From contig NZ_QULW01000020.1 of NCBI RefSeq assembly GCF_003481825.1, positions 4,792 through 68,791 on the forward strand: a DNA stretch of 64,000 bases. The letters run 5' to 3'. The notes beneath the pieces were generated by a model that saw nothing but the letters and a program-made list of their open reading frames with translations, was not told where the DNA came from and did not search any database. The first letter of the stretch is position 1; each line of letters begins with the position of its first letter. Positions 1 to 6,519 of this stretch are shown piece after piece. A program made the position numbers and the translations under genes. This stretch comes from Clostridium sp. OM02-18AC. GTDB taxonomy: Bacteria; Bacillota; Clostridia; Lachnospirales; Lachnospiraceae.

Positions 1-1
1 A

Positions 2-1060
2 TATGCCCTTTCACGCTTTCTCCGTTTTGTAGTTACCGCAGAAATCCTGATCCTGACGGCCCTGTGCCTTTCTGTTTTCTCCCGAAAGACATCTTCCGGA
101 GCCATCTTTTCCAATACCCCAAATGCCACTCCGTCAGACTCCGCTCAAACAAAAGAAAAAAAGTATATTAAGTGGGTCGATTTTTCTGTTCCGGATGAAG
201 CGCTGCGTCAGGCTCTCCGTCTGGATGTAGACAGCTTTACATCTGACTGCCACCTAAGCTGGATCGAGCTTCTCGCTTACCTTGCCGCCCGCTGCGGAGG
301 TGATTTTTCCCGGTTCCGCACTACCGACATGGATGCACTGGCAGAACGTATAAAAGGTGGCGAATCCATGCAGTCCCTGACAGAAAATATGAAATACTAT
401 GCCTATTATCTGGAGGCCTACACTGCAGTTCTTGGCGGCATGGTCGGCACTTATGAAATTCAGGAGCCGGCAGAAGACGGCAGCGTGTCCTGGGTTACCA
501 AATACGGATTAAAAGCCTTCTCTCCCATTGCCAAGCATTTTCCCTATCAGGATTATGACGATTTTGGTGTTTCCCGCAGCTATGGCTTCAAGCGCCGGCA
601 TCTCGGACATGATATGATGGGCCAGGTAGGAACCCCTGTCATTGCCGTGGAATCCGGCTATGTGGAGGCTATCGGCTGGAACCAGTACGGCGGCTGGCGG
701 CTTGGGATCCGCAGCTTTGACAAAAAACGCTACTATTACTATGCACATCTGCGAAAAAACTATCCCTATCACAAAGCCTTAAAGGAGGGCAGCATCGTCC
801 AGGCCGGGGATGTGATCGGTTATCTGGGCCGCACCGGCTACAGCCGAACGGAAAACACGAATAATATCGATGAGCCGCATCTGCATTTTGGGCTTCAGCT
901 CATCTTTGATGAATCCCAGAAGGATGGAAATAACGAGATCTGGATCGACTGTTACCAGCTTGTCCGGTTCCTGCAGCTGAACCGCTCCGAGACAAAAAAA
1001 GACCCGGAAACAAAAGAATATTCCCGGGTTCTTGAAATGCGTGACCCTGCAATTCCTTAG
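2..1060 (+). CDS. M23-family metallopeptidase, 5' end outside window
   Basis: The frame is open from base 2 with no stop, so the start lies before the window and the ATG at 329 is internal. About 352 residues are visible. A hydrophobic stretch near the visible start (FVVTAEILILTALCLSVF) would anchor the protein in the membrane with the rest outside. The C-terminal half is a LytM/M23 domain: HLGHDMMG supplies the first zinc ligands (His, Asp), followed by a YYAHL strand and the HLHFG motif with the last zinc histidine. Members cut peptidoglycan cross-bridges or act as wall-remodelling partners. It converges with the next gene. A hairpin that ends transcription from the opposite strand lies inside its 3' end. 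Confidence 0.85.
   Translation, partial: YALSRFLRFVVTAEILILTALCLSVFSRKTSSGAIFSNTPNATPSDSAQTKEKKYIKWVDFSVPDEALRQALRLDVDSFTSDCHLSWIELLAYLAARCGGDFSRFRTTDMDALAERIKGGESMQSLTENMKYYAYYLEAYTAVLGGMVGTYEIQEPAEDGSVSWVTKYGLKAFSPIAKHFPYQDYDDFGVSRSYGFKRRHLGHDMMGQVGTPVIAVESGYVEAIGWNQYGGWRLGIRSFDKKRYYYYAHLRKNYPYHKALKEGSIVQAGDVIGYLGRTGYSRTENTNNIDEPHLHFGLQLIFDESQKDGNNEIWIDCYQLVRFLQLNRSETKKDPETKEYSRVLEMRDPAIP
994..1033 (-). terminator. Rho-independent terminator for the DUF1700 gene
   Basis: Read on the minus strand, a CCCGG/CCGGG stem (1002-1007 with 1024-1029) is followed by a run of seven T (994-1000). It lies about 60 bases beyond the DUF1700 stop codon, inside the coding region of the opposing M23 gene. 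Confidence 0.6.
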
Positions 1061-1092
1061 CAGAGTGCAGACTGCATTTTTATTCAGATATC

Positions 1093-1596
1093 TCAGCCTC
1101 GCGGACCGCGAACCAGCCACATGACCAGGATCACAATGCCGATCACCGGCAGCAGCGGAATAACCAGTGTCAGAATTCCGCCTATAATGGTCAGCATCAG
1201 TGTAAAAAACAAGATCACGACCACAACAGCCAGAAGCTTCCAGTACCACTTGTTCAGGTTGTAGTAGTGGATATTTCCGGTTCCGCCGTAATTCCCATAC
1301 TGGGCCTGCTGCGGCTCCTCCTGCTGACTGGTTCTGCCGCTGTTTCCGGCAAAACTGCCGAACGGATGATACTCCTCATACTCACCCTCTGCCGCTCCCG
1401 GCGTTGTATCCAGAATGGTACGGGCAATCAGACGCGGATCTCCCAGTTCATCCATAATGTCAGATTCCGAACGTCCCTTCTGACGCTCAGAACGAATATA
1501 ATCATCGTAATAACGGAGATTGTCCCTCACCACAGACGGCGGAACATTGCCGGAAAGCGCATTCTCCAGTCCCCGCAGAAATTCTTCTCTGTTCAA
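1093..1596 (-). CDS. DUF1700 (HAAS-domain) membrane protein
   Basis: 167 residues. The N-terminal 60 residues match the HAAS/DUF1700 pattern (MNREEFLRGLENALSG, then ELGDPRLIARTIL), a small helical domain usually coupled to PadR-type regulation. A Gly/Gln/Tyr-rich linker follows, then two adjacent hydrophobic segments (LLAVVVVILFFTLMLTIIGG and a second) and a basic VRGPRG tail. The start codon is TTG at 1596, supported by GAGGAGG nine bases upstream; no ATG fits. Family members are thought to sense envelope state, but no PadR gene is next to it here. Function is inferred from the domain only. Confidence 0.8.
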   Translation of the reverse strand: MNREEFLRGLENALSGNVPPSVVRDNLRYYDDYIRSERQKGRSESDIMDELGDPRLIARTILDTTPGAAEGEYEEYHPFGSFAGNSGRTSQQEEPQQAQYGNYGGTGNIHYYNLNKWYWKLLAVVVVILFFTLMLTIIGGILTLVIPLLPVIGIVILVMWLVRGPRG

Positions 1597-1778
1597 CTCG
1601 GTATGCCTCCTCTCAGGTTGCTTTTTTTCTAGAAGTATAGTACCATAAATACGACAAATTGCAAAGATATTGTTGCTGTTTAAAATCCCTTTGTTACTGT
1701 ATTATACGGCATTTTCAGTTCAGAAAATACCTGTCCGTGTACAGTAACCATTTACCACAAACAAGGAGTGTACCTGCT

Positions 1779-2582
1779 ATGGAAGAGCTTTACGTATTCG
1801 GCACCGGCAACGCCAATGCCACTCATTATTACAATACCTGTTTTGCCCTGCGTGACGGTGACCAGTATTTCATGGTCGATGCCGGCGGCGGCAACGGCAT
1901 TCTGCGGATTCTGGAGGATATGAAGATCGAATATCCGCAGATCCATCATCTGTTCGTGACCCATGAGCATACCGACCACATCCTCGGTGTGATCTGGCTG
2001 GTCCGTTTCATTGCTACCCGCATGAAAAACGGCAAATATGACGGAGATTTCCAGATTTACTGCCACGATGGCCTGGTATCCACCATTGACACCTTCTGTA
2101 AGCTGACCCTGCAGGACAAATTCTACCGTCTCATCGGTGACCGCATTCATCTGATCCCGGTCCATGACGGTGAAACCCTGCATATCCTGGATTACGATGT
2201 CACCTTTTTCGATATCCACTCCACAAAGGCACGGCAGTTTGGCTTCACCACCATTCTGAAAAACGGCAAAAAGCTGACCTGTGCCGGTGATGAGCCTTAC
2301 AATCCGGACTGCGAGCCTTACGTGAAAGGCAGCGACTGGCTGCTTCACGAGGCATTCTGTCTCTACGAAGAGCGTGACCGTTTCAAGCCTTACGAAAAGC
2401 ATCACAGCACTGTTAAGGATGCCGCCGAGCTGGCTGAAAGCCTGCATATTCCGAATCTGGTGCTCTGGCATACCGAAGACAAATCCGTTGGAAAGCGGAA
2501 AGAGCTTTACATGGCCGAAGGAAAGGCTTACTATCATGGGAATCTCTATGTACCGGAAGACCGGGATATTATAGCGCTCTAA
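1779..2582 (+). CDS. MBL-fold metallo-hydrolase (RNase Z-like)
   Basis: 267 residues from the ATG at 1779, chosen over an upstream in-frame ATG (1659) because AAGGAG lies just before it. The metallo-beta-lactamase signature is HEHTDH (His62, His64, Asp66, His67), preceded by a DAGGGNG turn. Later metal ligands are likely Asp in CAGDEP, His in LLHEAF and His in LWHTED. The layout resembles small RNase Z/phosphodiesterase-like members, so a phosphodiester or phosphonate-type substrate is likely, but the exact substrate cannot be read from the sequence. It is a single gene followed directly by a strong bidirectional terminator. Confidence 0.85.
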   Translation: MEELYVFGTGNANATHYYNTCFALRDGDQYFMVDAGGGNGILRILEDMKIEYPQIHHLFVTHEHTDHILGVIWLVRFIATRMKNGKYDGDFQIYCHDGLVSTIDTFCKLTLQDKFYRLIGDRIHLIPVHDGETLHILDYDVTFFDIHSTKARQFGFTTILKNGKKLTCAGDEPYNPDCEPYVKGSDWLLHEAFCLYEERDRFKPYEKHHSTVKDAAELAESLHIPNLVLWHTEDKSVGKRKELYMAEGKAYYHGNLYVPEDRDIIAL

Positions 2583-2620
2583 CAAAAATGGCCTCCCGCA
2601 CAATGCGGGAGGCCGTCGTG
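2583..2620. terminator. bidirectional terminator
   Basis: A perfect ten-base stem (2590-2599 with 2605-2614) with a five-base loop. On the minus strand it is followed by ATTTTTG, so it closes the PTS operon; on the plus strand it lies right after the MBL gene stop and can serve it too. Confidence 0.8.
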
Positions 2621-2645
2621 TTTACCTTCTCACTTTACATATTTC

Positions 2646-3053
2646 CTACTCATCATCCTCATTTGTCCCATCATGATACTCATTTACATAGATCAGATGA
2701 CTTCTTGATTCTTCTACTATAGTCCGGACAGTCTCTGCAGTAAGAGGCATATCCTGAGGCTGTAATACCAGGCTTAAGGCACATGGAAGATTGATACCGC
2801 AAATCAGGTGTCGATGTTCGTTTACATATGGACAGAACTGCTGATTTACGCTGCCTCCTAACATGTCTGTCATCATAACCACTTCATCCTCCGGGTCAAA
2901 GGAATCAAATAATTCTTTGATCTGGGTAGGAAGATCGGTGTTATCCATATAGGCACTGATATCAATGATGCCGTCCATGGAAGTAAGAAAATTTAATGTG
3001 TCTTTCAGGCCGTGGGCCAGTAAATGATGGGAGGCGATAATATATCTTCTCAT
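2646..3053 (-). CDS. PTS mannose-family EIIA component
   Basis: 135 residues, the usual length of a free-standing EIIA(Man) domain. It takes phosphate from HPr and passes it to EIIB. The N-terminal strand ending in IIASHH carries the acceptor histidine (His9 by alignment with the IVIGTHG strand of ManX). The MTDMLGGSVNQQ segment matches the conserved MVDLFGGSP-like turn. It is the last gene of the operon, 58 bases after the ceramidase-like gene and just before the shared terminator, apart from EIIB/C/D, which are contiguous. A very acidic tail ends the protein. Confidence 0.88.
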   Translation of the reverse strand: MRRYIIASHHLLAHGLKDTLNFLTSMDGIIDISAYMDNTDLPTQIKELFDSFDPEDEVVMMTDMLGGSVNQQFCPYVNEHRHLICGINLPCALSLVLQPQDMPLTAETVRTIVEESRSHLIYVNEYHDGTNEDDE

Positions 3054-3111
3054 AACGCTTCTCCTTATAGTTTCATAGTTGTAATTGCGATAGCGTGACA
3101 GGGATCAGATT

Positions 3112-4335
3112 CTACAGAGATTTGATCAGATGATCTACGTAAAGTTCTGCTTCTCCTTGCGGAAATGGAGTCGACCTGCTTTCATAGCCTTTTCCATATT
3201 CATCTTTCTCTACAATATAACCTGCACTGTAATTTGCATAACCCCAAACAATACGCATAGGAGCATGAAAATGCTTTTTGATCTCCATTCCGAAGGTAGA
3301 GAACAACTCTCCCGGGATCGTGATGATCTCCAGATCACCCAGATGGAAGATAACGGAGCGAAGTGTTGCATTAACACCGCCTGCTGCAATCTTTCTTTTC
3401 AAATGTCGCACACCGGACCAGAGAAGTTTCTTATCATCCTCTGTGACAGCAGCAGCCAGTTTCTTTTCATCTTCCGCCAATTGAACCTTCATGGCATCGA
3501 TGTCATAGGCTTGGTGAACGGTATATTCGGCAGTCTTTACGGCGTCAACCTTTAACTCCATAGGAGTTTCTGTTTCCGCAAAAATATCAATCTGCTCCAT
3601 GATTTCATCGCGGACACGCCACAGCTCTTTTTCATTATTTCCCTGACGGTACTGGCGATTGCCCATATCACCGCAGGCGCCCTGCATGGTAATGAAAATA
3701 CTATTGTATTTTTCATCCAGTGCTTTTCCAATATTTCCCAAAAGATCAGAACTGATCTTCATATTGTGGATGCCAAGGACCGTTGGATGACAGGTAAACT
3801 GGAACATACCTGCTACTACATGATTTTCATTGCGGAACAGGATTATGTTGATATCTTTATCACTTGGTTTGTCCCGATAGTTTCGATTTCCGTATACACC
3901 TTCTATCGTTCCCTTTACCATATAAGGTGTTACCTCTAAGAAACCACGCTCAAAGCATTCATCTACGGCGTCAAAAAGCTGTTTCATTACATATTCTCTG
4001 TAAACGGCCTTGCGATGATTTCTGTCTTCTCCTTCATCTTCAAAACTAATATCAGGACCGGAATGCGTATGAATAACTCCGATAATGATATTTTCCTTTG
4101 GAACAGAGTATTTTCCGGCAAGGACCGTACGGGCATAATCTGAAATCGGTTCTTCTAACCGGCACAGATCCCAGGTGGACCATATAAAAATCTCCCCGTT
4201 AATGCGCAGGACCAAGGTCCTGCAGTAAAGTTCATCCAAAACACCAATAGATTTTCCCGTTCTCATATAATAACCGCGCATGTACATAGGAAACAGAGGT
4301 GTAATATTACGTTTTGCTGTACTTACTTCAACCAT
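3112..4335 (-). CDS. neutral/alkaline ceramidase-like hydrolase
   Basis: 407 residues resembling the N-terminal catalytic domain of neutral/alkaline non-lysosomal ceramidases (Pfam Ceramidase_alk). Visible signatures are the opening VSTAKRNITP strand, the zinc-site motif GVIHTHSGPD, FTCHPTVLG and MQGACGDMGN. Neutral ceramidases are zinc amidases that remove an N-acyl chain. This copy has no signal peptide and lacks the C-terminal immunoglobulin-like domain, so it should act in the cytoplasm. Placed between PTS EIID and EIIA in one operon, it may hydrolyse an N-acyl or amide bond of the imported, phosphorylated sugar. That substrate is inference; the fold assignment is firmer than the reaction. 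Confidence 0.75.
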   Translation of the reverse strand: MVEVSTAKRNITPLFPMYMRGYYMRTGKSIGVLDELYCRTLVLRINGEIFIWSTWDLCRLEEPISDYARTVLAGKYSVPKENIIIGVIHTHSGPDISFEDEGEDRNHRKAVYREYVMKQLFDAVDECFERGFLEVTPYMVKGTIEGVYGNRNYRDKPSDKDINIILFRNENHVVAGMFQFTCHPTVLGIHNMKISSDLLGNIGKALDEKYNSIFITMQGACGDMGNRQYRQGNNEKELWRVRDEIMEQIDIFAETETPMELKVDAVKTAEYTVHQAYDIDAMKVQLAEDEKKLAAAVTEDDKKLLWSGVRHLKRKIAAGGVNATLRSVIFHLGDLEIITIPGELFSTFGMEIKKHFHAPMRIVWGYANYSAGYIVEKDEYGKGYESRSTPFPQGEAELYVDHLIKSL

Positions 4336-4361
4336 ATAATTCTCCCCTTAGTTGAATGAAA

Positions 4362-4399
4362 GACGGCTCTGTCTGCCAAATAAGAGAGGCAGAACCGTC
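4362..4399 (-). other. intercistronic hairpin between EIID and ceramidase-like gene
   Basis: Inverted repeat pairing GACGG with CCGTC and an inner TCTGCC/GGCAGA stem, read on the minus strand. No long T run follows, so partial termination or mRNA end protection is more likely than a full stop. Confidence 0.5.
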
Positions 4400-4422
4400 A
4401 GTTGCATGTTTTTAAGTTATGA

Positions 4423-5244
4423 TTAAGCCAGAATTCCCAGCGCAGAGCAGAGCATGGAGAAGATGATGACGATCAGGATCAGAGTAGTGATCTTCATTCC
4501 CTTCTTTCCAAGAAGCTTATACAGTACCAGGACAGTAGCTACAGAGATCATGGAAGGCATGATCTTGTCTAACAGATCCGCAACCGCTAAATTGACTTCG
4601 CCCATCTGGAATGCCAGAGGTGTTTTTGCAGTTACAACCGTTGCGGACAGCGCACCTACAACTGTAAGACCCAGAACAGAAGCAGCATCTGTGATTCGAG
4701 CCAGTTTTCCACCTACTTTTGTGATCAGTTTGGTACCTTCGCGGTATCCGATCCACATCAACTGAGTACGGATGCCGATGAAGATAAGGTTTATGATGAG
4801 CCACAGGATAACACCGATGGGGTTGCCTTCCAAAGCCATATATCCTGCAATGGAACCCATGATAGTAGGAAGCAGCGTCCAGAATAAGGTATCACCGATA
4901 CCGGCTAAAGGTCCCATTAAGCTGACCTTGATATTCTGTACAGCATCCAGGGAAGAGATTCCCTCTTTGTCTTCCAACGCCAGAGTAGCACCAAGAACGA
5001 TATTTGCCAGCCATGGCATAGTGTTGAAGTATTTGTAATGGTTGTTTAATGCTTCAACGTATTCATCATCGTCTTTGTAGATTTTACGCAGCAGAGGTCC
5101 GATACCGAAAACAACGGCCGGAGCAAGCTGCGTATCGTAGTTAAAGGTTGTAGTTGCTATTAAGGACCAGCGGATGGCACCTTTCACACAGTCTTTTCTC
5201 GTTAAAACGGGAGCTTTTTCCATTACTTCATTCTCATTATTCAT
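4423..5244 (-). CDS. PTS mannose-family EIID component
   Basis: 273 residues. EIID forms the membrane channel with EIIC. Family signs are LTRKDCVKGAIRWSL near the start, a FNYDTQLAPAVVFGIGPLL segment, MPWLANIVLGATLALED, and SLMGPLAGIGDTLFWTLLPT. The C-terminus has two hydrophobic spans. The start is placed at the ATG at 5244 because AGGAGG lies nine bases upstream; a longer frame would begin at TTG within the EIIC gene. It overlaps the EIIC stop by eight bases, indicating coupled translation. Confidence 0.93.
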   Translation of the reverse strand: MNNENEVMEKAPVLTRKDCVKGAIRWSLIATTTFNYDTQLAPAVVFGIGPLLRKIYKDDDEYVEALNNHYKYFNTMPWLANIVLGATLALEDKEGISSLDAVQNIKVSLMGPLAGIGDTLFWTLLPTIMGSIAGYMALEGNPIGVILWLIINLIFIGIRTQLMWIGYREGTKLITKVGGKLARITDAASVLGLTVVGALSATVVTAKTPLAFQMGEVNLAVADLLDKIMPSMISVATVLVLYKLLGKKGMKITTLILIVIIFSMLCSALGILA

Positions 5245-6007
5245 CTTCAAGACCTCCTGCAAATCCTACATTTTCCCTTGCCTCTTCATCCATATAAAAC
5301 TTATAAGCTAAAGCTACGCCAAGGAATGCGATACCAAGGATCGGTACACCCATGTATGCGCTGAGCACAAAACCGATCAGAATGTAGTTGAAGTACTTCT
5401 TTGCCGGCATGAAATGGAGCAGCATGGCAATACCAAGACCTGGAAGCAGCTTTCCGGCCACAGACAGACCACCTGTTACCCAGGCAGGAAGCACATCCAG
5501 GATAGCCTGAACCAAAGGAGCTCCCGCTGTTAAAGCTATAGCAGTTGGAAGAGAGGTAAATATAGCTACCATAACAGGGCAAAGGTAAAGGATGGCATAC
5601 ATTTTACCGAACTGTTTTTCATTTGCATATTTCTGAGATTTCTGAGCAATGAAGGAGTTGCAGATTTTGAATAAAACATCCATCTGTACACCCAGCATAC
5701 CAACAGGAAGACCGATCGTCATACCAACTTCCGGCCCCTGTCCGGTTGTCTTTGCAAATGCGCATGCAATAATAGTTGCAACACCATAATCAGGTATAGA
5801 TGAACCTCCAACAGCAGCAACACCTAAAGCCATTAATGTGAATGTACCACCGATGTAGAGACCGCTTTTCATGTCGCCTAAGATCAGTCCGCACAGAAAA
5901 CCTACAATAACAGGTCTCGCATGGGTCAGTGATAATCCACGGCGGTCAACGTTGATCTCAGCAGCCACCAGAACAAGCAGTACAATTTGTAAAATGCTCA
6001 ATTGCAT
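5237..6007 (-). CDS. PTS mannose-family EIIC component
   Basis: 256 residues, very hydrophobic with six or more membrane spans. It matches EIIC of the mannose/fructose/sorbose class: EINVDRRGLSLTHARPVIVG near the start, LGDMKSGLYIGGTFTLMALG, then AKTTGQGPEVGMTIGLPVGM, the substrate-binding region. It translocates the sugar together with EIID. It lies 17 bases after EIIB and overlaps EIID. The sugar cannot be told from sequence alone. Confidence 0.93.
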   Translation of the reverse strand: MQLSILQIVLLVLVAAEINVDRRGLSLTHARPVIVGFLCGLILGDMKSGLYIGGTFTLMALGVAAVGGSSIPDYGVATIIACAFAKTTGQGPEVGMTIGLPVGMLGVQMDVLFKICNSFIAQKSQKYANEKQFGKMYAILYLCPVMVAIFTSLPTAIALTAGAPLVQAILDVLPAWVTGGLSVAGKLLPGLGIAMLLHFMPAKKYFNYILIGFVLSAYMGVPILGIAFLGVALAYKFYMDEEARENVGFAGGLEDE

Positions 6008-6024
6008 AACATTTTCCCCCTTTG

Positions 6025-6510
6025 TTATTTCAGAAATTCATCAACAGAAATTTCTGCGTCTGCAGGTACATACTGTGCATAGAGTTTGGTCCCCGCAGCC
6101 TTTAATTTCTTATAAGCCTCAAGGTCATCCGGCTTTGCGTAAGCTCTCTTGGAAAACTTCACAGCTTCTTCGCCTTCCTCAGGTTTTACAGTTCCGCCAA
6201 TGACCAGTTCCGGGATCTTTACACCGATTTCAGACAGCTTTACCAATGTTCCCGGCCTTTTAACCAGTACAAATACAGTGTGGTCATTGTATTTTCCGGC
6301 TTTGAAGTTATTTAAAGCTGTTTCCTCGGTAATGATGGAAATAGCCATTCCGGTAGGTCTGGCAAGCTTCATGCTGGCTTTGGTCAGTTCATTATTGGCA
6401 ACCGTGTCATCAATGATCATGATACGCTGTGCACCGGAACGTCCGGCCCACTGTGTAGCCACGATACCATGAAGAAGACGGTTATCAATTCTTGCAAGTA
6501 CAATACCCAT
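6025..6510 (-). CDS. PTS mannose-family EIIB component
   Basis: 161 residues, a complete cytoplasmic EIIB. The phosphorylated histidine is His14 in ARIDNRLLHGIVATQW, the family hallmark. DDTVANNELTKASMKLA and the IPELVIGGTV turn also fit. It receives phosphate from EIIA (2646-3053) and gives it to the incoming sugar at EIIC/EIID. It starts nine bases after the regulator stop, so regulator and transporter are on the same transcript. Confidence 0.93.
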   Translation of the reverse strand: MGIVLARIDNRLLHGIVATQWAGRSGAQRIMIIDDTVANNELTKASMKLARPTGMAISIITEETALNNFKAGKYNDHTVFVLVKRPGTLVKLSEIGVKIPELVIGGTVKPEEGEEAVKFSKRAYAKPDDLEAYKKLKAAGTKLYAQYVPADAEISVDEFLK

Positions 6511-6519
6511 ATTTACCTC

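Noticed and set aside
1752..2603. 283-codon frame antisense to the MBL-fold gene
   Set aside because: Shadow of a clear metallo-hydrolase gene with catalytic motif and ribosome site; no domain and it runs over the terminator.
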